Source: Pseudomonas sp. URMO17WK12:I11 | GTDB taxonomy: Bacteria > Pseudomonadota > Gammaproteobacteria > Pseudomonadales > Pseudomonadaceae | Reading direction: 5' to 3' | Length of the DNA stretch: 64,000 nucleotides | Assembly (NCBI RefSeq): GCF_007677725.1 | Contig: NZ_VEDF01000012.1 | Location: forward strand, 1-64,000 | In this document: in pieces, positions 34,033-42,758 of the stretch | Numbering within the stretch: the first letter of the stretch is position 1 | Layout: each line of letters starts with the position of its first letter | Translations under genes and position numbers: made by a program | Notes under the pieces: model-generated | Seen by the model: the letters and a program-made list of their open reading frames with translations, nothing else | Database searches by the model: none | What the model was told of the DNA's origin: nothing

Positions 34033-34836
34033 ATGGACAGAAATACGCCGACTGGCAAGAACATTCATCAGGTTTCACCTGCGCCAGCCGACACGCCCAA
34101 GGTGCCGACGGTCCGAGAAAGACCGGGCGAGATCGGGCAATTCGATTACGTGCAAACCAAAGTGGTGCCGCTCAACCCGGAACACCTTGAGCGTAACCGC
34201 ATCATCTCCTTCAACAAGAACTCGAACATGAGCGGGGCGATCGACCTGCTGCGCACCCAGGTGCTGCAGGCCATGGAGGATAACGGCTGGCGCACGCTTG
34301 CCATCACCTCGCCGACGCCGGAGGCGGGCAAGACGGTGCTCGCGGTCAACCTGGCCATGAGCATCGCCCACCACACCACCAAGACCGCCTTGCTGGTCGA
34401 TTTCGACCTGCGCCGCCCGCGTGTTGGCAGCAGTCTCGGGCTGCCGATGGAGAAGGCCCTCAACGATGTGCTCGATGGCAATGCCTGGCTCGAGGAAGCG
34501 CTGGTCAATCCGACCCTGCCACGTTTCGTGGTGCTGCCGACCCGCGAGCCAGTGCCGATGTCCACCGAGGTGCTGTCCTCGCCCAAGGTCGATCACCTGA
34601 TCAGCGACCTGCGCGACCGCTACGATTCACGCATCTGCATCTTCGACCTGCCGCCGTTGCTGAGTTCGGACGATGCGATGACCGTGCTGCCGAAATTCGA
34701 CTGCGTACTACTGGTGGTAGCCAACGGCATGAACAGCAAGAAAGACATCGAGGATTGCCTCTACCACCTGGCTTCCTCGAACTTGGTAGGGGCGGTGCTG
34801 AACAAGGCGGACGAGCCGCTGCGTACGTATTACTGA
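34033..34836 (+). CDS. Bacterial tyrosine kinase, cytosolic (CpsD/Wzc-C type)
   Basis: 267 residues. BY-kinase motifs: Walker A ITSPTPEAGKT (about 94-104), Walker A' ALLVDFDLRRPR (about 120-131), Walker B ICIFDLPPLLSSDD. The N-terminal 60 residues are linker-like. The usual Tyr-rich tail is reduced to a terminal TYY. It follows the co-polymerase gene by 11 bp, the split (membrane adaptor plus kinase) layout. Role: phosphorylation cycle controlling polymer assembly. The short tail suggests limited autophosphorylation or a purely ATPase switch. Confidence 0.88.
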   Translation: MDRNTPTGKNIHQVSPAPADTPKVPTVRERPGEIGQFDYVQTKVVPLNPEHLERNRIISFNKNSNMSGAIDLLRTQVLQAMEDNGWRTLAITSPTPEAGKTVLAVNLAMSIAHHTTKTALLVDFDLRRPRVGSSLGLPMEKALNDVLDGNAWLEEALVNPTLPRFVVLPTREPVPMSTEVLSSPKVDHLISDLRDRYDSRICIFDLPPLLSSDDAMTVLPKFDCVLLVVANGMNSKKDIEDCLYHLASSNLVGAVLNKADEPLRTYY

Positions 34837-34864
34837 GGCTGCTTGATTCTCCCAGCCCGCTAAT

Positions 34865-34884
34865 GCGGCTCGCCAATGAGCCGC
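34865..34884. terminator. Hairpin between convergent kinase and galE genes
   Basis: GCGGCTC-GCCAAT-GAGCCGC is a perfect 7-bp stem in the 61-bp gap between the stops of two convergent genes. There is no T-tract on either side, so it would be a weak or factor-dependent bidirectional terminator. Confidence 0.45.
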
Positions 34885-34897
34885 TCGCCTGGGCAGC

Positions 34898-35863
34898 TCA
34901 TTGGCGCCATGGGTATCTCAGCTCCCACTCCCACGCATGCGCCACGATTTCCTCCAGCGACGTGATCTGCGGCTGCCAGCCGAGCACCGCACGGGCTCTG
35001 TCGGCATCGGCCACCAGACGAGGCGGGTCGCCAGCGCGACGCGGTGCCTGAATGACCTCGATGGGCTTGCCGGTGACGACCCGAGCCGTTTCGATCACTG
35101 CCTGCACCGAGAACCCCAGGCCGTTACCCAGGTTGAATGCTGCCGTGGCGCCGCCAGCGTGCAGATAATGCACGGCCAGCGCGTGCGCTGAGGCCAGGTC
35201 GGTGACGTGGATGTAGTCGCGAATGCAGGTGCCATCGGGGGTGTCGTAATCGTTGCCGAACACCGTCACCGCCGCGCGGCGTCCCGCTGCCGCCTGCAGG
35301 ATCAGCGGGATCAGGTGGGTTTCCGGTTCGTGACACTCGCCCAGTTCGCCCTCAGGGTCGGCACCTGCGGCATTGAAATAGCGCAAGCACACCGAGCGCA
35401 GCCCGTAAGCCCGGTCGAAATCCTCGAGCATCTGCTCGAGCATCCACTTGCTACGCCCATAGGGATTGATTGGCAGCTTGGGATGGGCTTCGTCGATGGG
35501 CACGTACAGCGGGTCGCCATACACGGCCGCGGTCGAGGAGAAGATCAACTGCTTGATACCTGCACGGACCATGGCCTGGAGCAGGCTCAAGGACGCGCAG
35601 ACATTGTTCAGGTAGTACTTGCCCGGATCGCACACCGATTCACCCACCTGGATGAACGAGGCGAAGTGAAACACCGCATCGAAGGCATGCTCACAGAACA
35701 GCGTGTCTAGCGCCTGGCCGTCGGCGATGTCCAGGTGCACCCATGCAACGCCCGACGCGGGCGGCTCGAGGTCTGCCACTACGACCTCATGGCCTGCGCG
35801 CAGCAGGTGCTTGACCATGTGCGAACCAATGTAGCCTGCACCGCCGACAACCAAGTACTTCAT
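34898..35863 (-). CDS. galE: UDP-glucose 4-epimerase
   Basis: 321 residues, short-chain dehydrogenase fold. NAD-binding GGAGYIGSH at 7-15, FSSTAAVYGDP substrate strand, catalytic YGRSK (about 145-149), and C-terminal LGWQPQITSLEEIVAHAWEWE. Interconverts UDP-Glc and UDP-Gal (or the GlcNAc forms), supplying sugar nucleotide for the cluster. Last gene of a minus-strand trio (polymerase, hydrolase, galE), facing the plus-strand genes. Confidence 0.93.
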   Translation of the reverse strand: MKYLVVGGAGYIGSHMVKHLLRAGHEVVVADLEPPASGVAWVHLDIADGQALDTLFCEHAFDAVFHFASFIQVGESVCDPGKYYLNNVCASLSLLQAMVRAGIKQLIFSSTAAVYGDPLYVPIDEAHPKLPINPYGRSKWMLEQMLEDFDRAYGLRSVCLRYFNAAGADPEGELGECHEPETHLIPLILQAAAGRRAAVTVFGNDYDTPDGTCIRDYIHVTDLASAHALAVHYLHAGGATAAFNLGNGLGFSVQAVIETARVVTGKPIEVIQAPRRAGDPPRLVADADRARAVLGWQPQITSLEEIVAHAWEWELRYPWRQ

Positions 35864-35938
35864 CCAATTCTCCTGGAACCGAAGCCGCGTCGAATGCCTG
35901 GCACGCAGGTCATCAGAGAGGGTAGATGGCCATATGCC

Positions 35939-38539
35939 TTATTTCAAGAACAGCCAATTGTCCATGCGCTTGCCATCGAAAGTGATCAGGTATTGGCCGT
36001 TGTCGAAGCGCACCGGCAGGGCGATTTCCTTGCCGTCGGCGCTGCGCGCGTAGAGTTTCAAGCCGGCCGGCGCCTTGATGCTCAGAATGCCTTGCAGCGG
36101 CTCGACATGGAACGGGGTCATGTCGTCCGGACGCGGAACCGCGCGGCTGCCCAGGGATATCAGCAGCTTGCGCGACTGCGTCAGCGGCTGTTCGTCCAGG
36201 CTTTGCACGACGACGCTGGCATAGCGGGTTTTCAGCTGCGTCTGGATACCCCCGACGCTGAGCGATTGCCCGCCCAGCCAACCGGTTAGCGCTTGGGTCA
36301 TGGGCGTGTCGATGGTGTACAGCCCTTGCTGCCAGTCGTGGCGAAGCTCGCCGGTGTCAGAGACGGCTGCATGGGCATCGTCTGCCAGGAGCGACTGGCC
36401 TGGGTCCTTCAGCACCTGGGCATCGGCGGGAATCTGGCTGGCTTGCAACCAAGGCAGTTGCGTCGTCGCCGGCATGGCGATCTGCAGGCGGCCCTTTTCC
36501 GTGGCCGTGCGCAGCAGCGCCGAGTTGGCCGGCGAGATTTCCTGGCCATAGAGCATCTCAGCTGACGGCGCGAACACATAGCGGGTAGTGGCCGGGTGCA
36601 CATCCTGGCGGCGATAGAGCAGTGCCGCCGCCGGCAACGTGGCGAGCAGTCCGGGGTCGCTGTAAGCGTTCCAGTTGTCGGCGCGCACCCACCCTTCGTA
36701 GAACACTTGCTGGCTGTAGGCATATTGCATGATCGCCGCCCAACCTTGATGACTGCCGGTGCCTGCCACGTAGAGCGGCAAGCTGTGACGGTCGGGCAGG
36801 GGGAAGGGCTCGGCGTTCCATTCGGTGACAGTCATGGGTTTGCCCACGACCTGCGCAGCCGCCAGCCAGTCGATCATGCCATCGCTGCGCAGTGGGTTCT
36901 TCTCCAGCTGGCCGATACCGCCGTAGGCATGGGCATCGACCACGTCGCCGGCAGTCAGCGCCGGTAACGAGGACAGCCCATTCAGGCCCCAGGTGCTGGT
37001 AGTGGCGATCGGCACCTTGACCCCAAGGTCGCGCAGGTAGCCGATCATGTCGGCGTAGAAGCGTTGCTCCAGGTCATTGAGAAACAGCTTCGAGGGGCCG
37101 TGCTCCCAGGCCCGCCAGGTCTTGTCGGCCGGCAGCTCATGGCGGCTGGCGAAGGCCTTGGCCAAGTCCATGTACAGGCGGTTGTGCTTGGGTACGTTCT
37201 TGTCGGGCAGCAACGCATTGCCAAAGTGGTGGGTGACGTCGTTTTCGTTGGTGATCAACACCGCCGCGATGGCCGGGTCATCCTTGTAGGCAAGGCCGGT
37301 GTAGCGGTTGACGTGGGTCAGGTACTGCTCGGCGAAGCGCTTGAGCGCCTGTTGCAGGGTCACGTTGACGAACAGGTAGCCCTTCATGTCAGCCACGCCA
37401 TGGGCCTTGGGCAGTTCGTCGAAACCATAGATGCCATCGGCGGCGGTCACCGGCCGCTGCACATGCAGGTCGAGCCAGACATAAATGCCTTCGTCCTTGA
37501 GGCTCTTGATCCACAGGTCGATTTTCTCCAGCGATTCTGCGCTCAGCTGCTGGGTGTTCTTGAGCGTCTGCAGATCGCCGAAGATGTTCGGGGTCACCCA
37601 GGGCGAGTCGTGGTGGTGCAGGCGCACGAGGTTGACGCCAAGGGCCGACAAGCGCTTGGCCTGTTGCTTGATTTCCTCGTCAGGGGTGCGGAACAGTGCG
37701 TAAGCCGACACATTGGTGCCCCAGAAGCGCGCCACGGTGCCATCGGCGAAGCGCAACTGCTCGCCGTCTGCCTTGACGAAGCCGCGCTTGCCCGCCGGTT
37801 TTTCCGCGGCGTTGAGAAACGACAGGTCGACCGGAGCGGTGCGCCAGTTCAGTTGGTCATCCGGCCAGTTCGACGGGTCGGCCATGCCGAAGCGTTCGCT
37901 GGTCGTCGGGCCAATGTCGATGTCGCCGGTGACGCTGAGCTGCGCCTTTATCTGCTGGCGCCCAGGTTCAATCGGGTCGCTGTAGAAGAAGGTGCGCACC
38001 TCGCTGCTGTCACCGCGCTCGAAGTACACCTTGGCCAGCGCTCTGTCGAAGCGCATTTCTACCCGTGGCCCCTGCGGGTTCTTGCCCCAGGCCCAGCCAC
38101 GGTTGTCCTCCAGCAGAACCGGGTCGCCCATTTCGCCGGCAATCAATGCCGGGTCGAAGCGCCAGATGATGCCGCCGCCCTTGACGCCGGTTTGGCGGCT
38201 GCGCGCTTGCAGGTCGAAGTCCCAGGTCAGGGTTTGCGCCTGCGGTCTGGCGATGGCCGCTTGAATATCGAAATCCAGCGCCTTGTTGCTGCCGGTGAGG
38301 GTGTAACGGTAGGGGCCGTCGATCTTCACGCTCGGGTAATAGCCGGTCCATGACCAGTCCGCGCCCCAGAAATCGAAGCTTGGAACGAACGCAGGCGCAC
38401 CGCCGTGGGTCATGCTTGGCAGGCCGTTTTGTTCGTTGACGCTCACCACCCAGTCTGCTGCCCAGGCGTGCCATGGGCCTGTCAGCAGGCCAAGCAACAA
38501 CGTTATGCAGGTCCATCTACGCAGGCGAAGGCTAGGCAT
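35939..38539 (-). CDS. Secreted clan GH-A glycoside hydrolase of the EPS cluster
   Basis: 866 residues. Signal peptide cleaved near WHAWAA (about 27). A beta-rich N-terminal part (about 30-245) precedes a TIM-barrel with LVRLHHHDSPW, ITNENDV (E432, likely acid/base) and VTEWNAEPF (E573, likely nucleophile), then a C-terminal beta region with YARSADGKEIALPV. This is the GH5/GH39-like layout; the exact family is not assigned. The start is ATG 38539 with GAGG at about 7 nt, 4 bp after the polymerase stop. Probably trims or edits the nascent polysaccharide in the periplasm, as hydrolases of other EPS loci do. Confidence 0.82.
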   Translation of the reverse strand: MPSLRLRRWTCITLLLGLLTGPWHAWAADWVVSVNEQNGLPSMTHGGAPAFVPSFDFWGADWSWTGYYPSVKIDGPYRYTLTGSNKALDFDIQAAIARPQAQTLTWDFDLQARSRQTGVKGGGIIWRFDPALIAGEMGDPVLLEDNRGWAWGKNPQGPRVEMRFDRALAKVYFERGDSSEVRTFFYSDPIEPGRQQIKAQLSVTGDIDIGPTTSERFGMADPSNWPDDQLNWRTAPVDLSFLNAAEKPAGKRGFVKADGEQLRFADGTVARFWGTNVSAYALFRTPDEEIKQQAKRLSALGVNLVRLHHHDSPWVTPNIFGDLQTLKNTQQLSAESLEKIDLWIKSLKDEGIYVWLDLHVQRPVTAADGIYGFDELPKAHGVADMKGYLFVNVTLQQALKRFAEQYLTHVNRYTGLAYKDDPAIAAVLITNENDVTHHFGNALLPDKNVPKHNRLYMDLAKAFASRHELPADKTWRAWEHGPSKLFLNDLEQRFYADMIGYLRDLGVKVPIATTSTWGLNGLSSLPALTAGDVVDAHAYGGIGQLEKNPLRSDGMIDWLAAAQVVGKPMTVTEWNAEPFPLPDRHSLPLYVAGTGSHQGWAAIMQYAYSQQVFYEGWVRADNWNAYSDPGLLATLPAAALLYRRQDVHPATTRYVFAPSAEMLYGQEISPANSALLRTATEKGRLQIAMPATTQLPWLQASQIPADAQVLKDPGQSLLADDAHAAVSDTGELRHDWQQGLYTIDTPMTQALTGWLGGQSLSVGGIQTQLKTRYASVVVQSLDEQPLTQSRKLLISLGSRAVPRPDDMTPFHVEPLQGILSIKAPAGLKLYARSADGKEIALPVRFDNGQYLITFDGKRMDNWLFLK

Positions 38540-38543
38540 CGAG

Positions 38544-40070
38544 CTACCTCGGTTGAAGGCTGGCGGTGGTCGCCGGGGCGCTGACGGCAACCACCAGGCG
38601 ACGCATCATCTGGATGTAGGCGACGCTGAGCCCGCCAATCGACCAGTACACGATCGGGATGACGGTGATGCTGCTGACGGTGAAGATCGTCACCAGAATC
38701 CCCACCAAGGTAGCAAGCAAGACCCGTCCCAGCAGGTGGTACGGGTCGGCCTTGTCAGCCACCTGGCGCATGCCTTTGCGAATACCCAGCAGGATGCAGA
38801 CGAAGAAGCCCATGAACAGCCCCAACCCCACCAAGCCGACCCGCAGGGCCAGGCCGACGTAAGTGTTGACGATGTCGATGATGCCTTCGCCCTGGATCAT
38901 CGATTGCATTTCCGGGGTATTGCGAAAATCGAAAGAGCCGAACAACGGATTGCGCTGGATGACGATCCAGGAATTTTCCAGCAGCCGCTCGCGGTAGGTG
39001 ATGTTCTCGGCCTCGACCTTGCCGATGAAGGGCAGTAGATCGAGCACCTTGTCACCGCCCGGCAGCACGCTCAGCAGCGGGATGCTCAGCACCCCGGCCA
39101 GCGCCAGCAGCGCCAGGCGCGGCACTGCGCGTCGGCCGAGCGCGATGAACACCACGATGATGATGACCGCACCGATCCATGGGCCGCGCGACACCGGCGC
39201 AAATAAACCGGCAGCCAGCAGCAGGGCGCCCATATAGCGGTGTGCAGGTTTGCGCACGAAGTGCTGGACGAACAGGAACAGGCCGATGGCGACCGCCATC
39301 ACGTAGCCGAGTACGATGGCCTGGCCGGTGGTGACGCTGGCGCGCAACGAGCCGCCACGGCTCAGATAGCCGCGCAGGTCCCACTGCAGGCCCAAGGCAT
39401 CGAGCACGGCGTTATACAGCAGCCAATGGCGCACGTATTCGGTCACCCCCAGTAGCGCCAGGACGAACGCTACCAGCACGAAGGCAAGCAGCACGTCCTT
39501 GAAGTCAGCGAGCTCGCGCACGCCCCGGCTGGCCACGTAGTACGGCAACAGCACGTCGATGTACAGGCTGAGCATCTGGCGCAGCGTATCGGTCACAGTG
39601 GTTTCGCGCAGCGCCAGTGCACTGGTCAGCGCCAGGCCAGCGAGCAGCAGCTTGTCCGGCAGCAACCGCCCCAGGGGGACACGCCCAGGCTGCTTGCGCA
39701 GCGCCAGTGCTGCCGGTAGCAGCACGCACAAGGTCAACAGGCGTTGATGGTTGATGTCGAACAGGTAGTTGATCACGCCGAAGCCAGGAATGGCGGCAGT
39801 GGCCGGCGGGATCAGGAACAGCAACATGAAGAACAGCGCCAGCGGGTTGTGCTCGCGGCGCTGGGCGACCAGCAGGATGAGCGTTGCAGCAGCCGCATAC
39901 AGCCAGAAACTGTGGGCCAGAAAAGCCACCAGGGTCAGGGCGAACCAAAGGTTACGACGCCGCTTGAAGTCCGCCAGTGGAATCAGGTCGGTTGCCGGGC
40001 GGCGGGCCATGAAAAAAACCGCGCTGGCCACAACCACGATGACGACCAGGGCTCTAAGATGTTCGGGCAT
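38544..40070 (-). CDS. O-antigen ligase/Wzy-like polysaccharide polymerase
   Basis: 508 residues, about 11-12 membrane helices. A larger periplasmic loop lies around 360-410 (ENITYRERLLENSWIVIQRNPLFGSFDFRNTPEM), typical of the Wzy_C domain with conserved R and H/N residues (ITYRERLL). Polymerises lipid-linked repeat units on the periplasmic face. No flippase (Wzx) gene was seen in the window, so one must be supplied elsewhere if the pathway is Wzy-dependent. The upstream ribosome site is poor. Confidence 0.83.
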   Translation of the reverse strand: MPEHLRALVVIVVVASAVFFMARRPATDLIPLADFKRRRNLWFALTLVAFLAHSFWLYAAAATLILLVAQRREHNPLALFFMLLFLIPPATAAIPGFGVINYLFDINHQRLLTLCVLLPAALALRKQPGRVPLGRLLPDKLLLAGLALTSALALRETTVTDTLRQMLSLYIDVLLPYYVASRGVRELADFKDVLLAFVLVAFVLALLGVTEYVRHWLLYNAVLDALGLQWDLRGYLSRGGSLRASVTTGQAIVLGYVMAVAIGLFLFVQHFVRKPAHRYMGALLLAAGLFAPVSRGPWIGAVIIIVVFIALGRRAVPRLALLALAGVLSIPLLSVLPGGDKVLDLLPFIGKVEAENITYRERLLENSWIVIQRNPLFGSFDFRNTPEMQSMIQGEGIIDIVNTYVGLALRVGLVGLGLFMGFFVCILLGIRKGMRQVADKADPYHLLGRVLLATLVGILVTIFTVSSITVIPIVYWSIGGLSVAYIQMMRRLVVAVSAPATTASLQPR

Positions 40071-40362
40071 GGAGTATTGGCACCTATCCCTCGGTGGGGT
40101 GGATGAAGGCTAGCATCATGGCTAAATGAAACTATAGTGACTTCTATCGATTCGGTCAGCGTTAAATGGCGTGCAGACGATTGAAGCCGTGGCACGGCAA
40201 AATTTCCAGCAAAAGCGCGTTGTAGTGCTACGCCTAAGCGTGCCGGACAGGCATTATGTGCCGTGCCGTCGATGCGCCTGGCGCTGGGCCCAGATGGTCT
40301 CCCGACAAAGCCCGCAGTGCATCGCGGGGGTATAAGAACATAATTGGTATGGGGCTGTGATC
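40071..40362. promoter_or_regulatory. Divergent intergenic region, polymerase / Tat-peptide genes
   Basis: 292 bp of non-coding sequence between divergent genes. It must hold at least one promoter per strand. I see AT-rich patches (ATGAAACTATAGTGACTTC near 40125-40144) but no clear -35/-10 pair. GGGG at 40351-40354 serves as ribosome site for the plus-strand gene. Confidence 0.4.
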
Positions 40363-40557
40363 ATGGGGAAGTTGCGGTTGTGCGCTCCGCTGGTGGGACG
40401 CAGGGGATTCATGCGCAATTGTGTTCTGCTGGGAGCCGGGCTGGCAGCGTTCGGCGCCGGCGCCAGCCCCACGCGCAAGCCGCCAGTGCCCACGGGTTTC
40501 GTCCTGATCAATGGCTGGGTATTGCCGGTCGAGTACTTCCAGGATGACAAGGCATGA
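40363..40557 (+). CDS. Small Tat-signal protein coupled to a GMC oxidoreductase
   Basis: 64 residues. A twin-arginine motif GRRGFMRN (about 12-19) is followed by a hydrophobic run CVLLGAGLAAFGAGAS, then only about 30 residues (TGFVLINGWVLPVEYFQDD). ATG 40363 is preceded by GGGG at 8 nt; its stop overlaps the oxidoreductase ATG (ATGA at 40554-40557). Several membrane sugar dehydrogenases use a small Tat-signal subunit to carry a signal-less GMC catalytic subunit to the periplasm. By analogy this peptide could be the export escort. Much shorter than known gamma subunits. Confidence 0.7.
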   Translation: MGKLRLCAPLVGRRGFMRNCVLLGAGLAAFGAGASPTRKPPVPTGFVLINGWVLPVEYFQDDKA

Positions 40558-42020
40558 TCAAGGACTACCAGCGCGATAAATCGCTGCGCAGTGCTTATGA
40601 TCTGTGCATCGTCGGCGCAGGGCCGGCCGGCATCACCCTGGCCTTGCGCCTGGCCCAGGCCGGCTGGCGCGTGGCCTTGCTCGAGGGCGGCGGGCATGAG
40701 TTCACGCCGCGCTCGCAACAGCTGTACACCTGCACCTCGACTGGGCTTGAAATGTACGCCCACGAAACCCGCCTGCGCTATCTGGGCGGCACCTCCAATC
40801 ATTGGGCGGGTCGTTGCCGGCCATTCACTGCCTCGGATTTCGCCGTGCCGCCGCCGGTCGATGTACCCGGCTGGCCCATCAGCTACAGCGACATCGAGCC
40901 TTACCTGGCGGGCGCCATGGACATCGTCGACTTGCCGCAGGGGGCGCAGTTTCACGCCATCAATGAGGGTCTGGACGGTGGCGAGTTCGAGGCTGACCGC
41001 TTCTTGCTCAGCCCGCCGACGCGTTTTGCACAAAAGTACGCCTCGGCGCTGGAGGATACCCCTGGTCTGGACGTGTTCATCAATTGCAACTGCGTCGACC
41101 TGCTGTTCGATGAGGGCGCGGGCCGCTTGCAGGCGGTGCTGGTCAGCGATTACGACGGCAAGCGCCAGCAGGTGAAAGCACGTAACTACATCCTGGCCAT
41201 GGGCGCCATCGAGAATGCCCGGCAGTTGCTCAACAGTGGCTCGCTGGCCGCCGCAGGTGTGATGCGCAAGGATGGCCTGACCGGGCGCTGCTTCATGGAA
41301 CACCTGAACATCGACATGGGTACGTTCATCCTCAAGAGTGGTGAAGGCACCGATCCACGCCAGTACTTCACCACCGATGCTTTCGTAGCCGAGTATCAGG
41401 CCGGCAAGGGCAATGTGCAGGCGGCAGTGCTGGCCGATGTGCAGACCTACGGCCGCACCGCCGAGGTGAAGCATTTTCTGGAAAATCTCGCCTGCGAGAT
41501 GGGTGTGTCAAGCAAGATCGAATTCGTCGCCAAGTTCAGCTGCCCGGGCGATGGCGTCATCAGTACCCTGATCGAGCAGTTCCCCAATGCGCAGAGCCGC
41601 ATCTCGCTGCTCGATGAGCGCGACGAGCTGGGCGTGGCCAAGGTCAACGTGAACTGGGTGCTGAGCGATCACGACCGCCATACCATCAAGTGCATTGGCA
41701 GCGAACTGGCCAAGCAGTTCGCGGCCACGGGCCTGGGTTTCGTCAAGCTCAACGATTTCGTCTACGACACCAGCCTGCCGCTCAAGCTGTCGCCGCACGC
41801 TCATCACATGGGCACCACGCGCATGGCGGCATCTGCAGAAACAGGCGTGGTGGACGCTGATTGCAAGGTCTTCGGCACCGATAACCTGTATGTCGCCGGC
41901 AGCAGTGTCTTCGCCACCGGAGGGGCTTCCAACCCGACCATGCCTTTGCTGCAGTTCGCCTTGCGCCTGGCCGAGCACCTCGACCAGAAGCTGCGGCTGC
42001 AGCACGGTGCGGCGGCGTGA
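40554..42020 (+). CDS. GMC-family FAD oxidoreductase
   Basis: 488 residues. FAD Rossmann motif CIVGAGPAGITLALRLAQAG (about 18-37) with LLEGG. The flavin-attachment region is LGGTSNHWAGRCRPF. The C-terminal GMC catalytic domain has HAHHMGTTRM and the closing LYVAGSSVFATGGASNPTMPLLQFALRLAEHL. It has no signal peptide of its own. Translationally coupled to the Tat peptide. Substrates of the family are sugar or alcohol hydroxyls; in this cluster it may oxidise a sugar residue of the polymer or a precursor. That is inference. Confidence 0.88.
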   Translation: MIKDYQRDKSLRSAYDLCIVGAGPAGITLALRLAQAGWRVALLEGGGHEFTPRSQQLYTCTSTGLEMYAHETRLRYLGGTSNHWAGRCRPFTASDFAVPPPVDVPGWPISYSDIEPYLAGAMDIVDLPQGAQFHAINEGLDGGEFEADRFLLSPPTRFAQKYASALEDTPGLDVFINCNCVDLLFDEGAGRLQAVLVSDYDGKRQQVKARNYILAMGAIENARQLLNSGSLAAAGVMRKDGLTGRCFMEHLNIDMGTFILKSGEGTDPRQYFTTDAFVAEYQAGKGNVQAAVLADVQTYGRTAEVKHFLENLACEMGVSSKIEFVAKFSCPGDGVISTLIEQFPNAQSRISLLDERDELGVAKVNVNWVLSDHDRHTIKCIGSELAKQFAATGLGFVKLNDFVYDTSLPLKLSPHAHHMGTTRMAASAETGVVDADCKVFGTDNLYVAGSSVFATGGASNPTMPLLQFALRLAEHLDQKLRLQHGAAA

Positions 42021-42140
42021 TGGGGCAGGGCGGTGGTAGCGCTGTGAAAGAGTGAGTGCGACAGGGTCAGCATCAACAAGAACGAGACCGTGTTCGGCTC
42101 AGGGATAGTCCAAGGTCGCTTGAATTGCGAGGCTTGCCAT

Positions 42141-42758
42141 ATGTTTGGATGGATACGCAGTGCGATGGCGCATTACGCCAACACGACCGGGCGTGGGGTT
42201 TCTGCCTACAAGAAGATCTGCAACCCGACGCCCCGGCAGTGGGGTGAGTACCAGAGCCGCTGGGGACGGTTTTATTCGGTGGGCAACAACTTTCACATGA
42301 ACGTCGGCTGCAACGTCACCGACCCGGCCCTGGTGCGCATCGGCAGCAACGTCGGTCTGTCCGACTGCACGCTGATCGGCCACGACGGCGTGGTGGCGTT
42401 GATCGAGCTGTGCTACGGCACACGCCTGGACTCAGTCGGCGTGATCGATATTCGTGACAACAGTTTCGTCGGCCACGGCGCGATCGTCATGCCGCGGGTG
42501 ACCATCGGCCCTGATTCGATCGTCGCCGCAGGCGCCGTGGTGACCAAGGATGTGCCGCCTGGCACGGTGGTCGGCGGCAATCCGGCGAAATTCATCTGCA
42601 CCACCGAGGACCTGATCAAGCGCGTCGAAGAGCGCTGCAACGCCTATCCTTGGATGGACCTGATCAAGCAGCGCCAGGGCTCGTTCGACCCCACCCTGGA
42701 ACCGACCCTGGCCATGCACCGGCGCCGCTATTTCTTCGGAGACGGCAGCAATGGCTGA
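42141..42758 (+). CDS. Hexapeptide-repeat acyltransferase (LbetaH)
   Basis: 205 residues from ATG 42141, with GAGG about 9 nt upstream. The left-handed beta-helix is visible as CNVTDPALVRIGSNVGLSDCTLIGHDG and DIRDNSFVGHGAIVMPRVTIGPDSIVAAGAVVTKDVPPGTVVGGNPAKFI, the standard acetyltransferase ending. Likely O-acetylates a sugar of the polysaccharide. The last codons overlap the next gene start by 8 bp. Confidence 0.85.
   Translation: MFGWIRSAMAHYANTTGRGVSAYKKICNPTPRQWGEYQSRWGRFYSVGNNFHMNVGCNVTDPALVRIGSNVGLSDCTLIGHDGVVALIELCYGTRLDSVGVIDIRDNSFVGHGAIVMPRVTIGPDSIVAAGAVVTKDVPPGTVVGGNPAKFICTTEDLIKRVEERCNAYPWMDLIKQRQGSFDPTLEPTLAMHRRRYFFGDGSNG

Noticed and set aside
38544..40070. Exosortase candidate for the PEP-CTERM-like protein
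   Set aside because: The 508-residue protein has the Wzy_C-type loop and too many helices; no exosortase Cys/Arg/His pattern seen.
40554..42020. GMC oxidoreductase as a choline/alcohol catabolic enzyme unrelated to EPS
   Set aside because: Coupled to the Tat peptide and set within EPS genes on both sides; no catabolic partners nearby.
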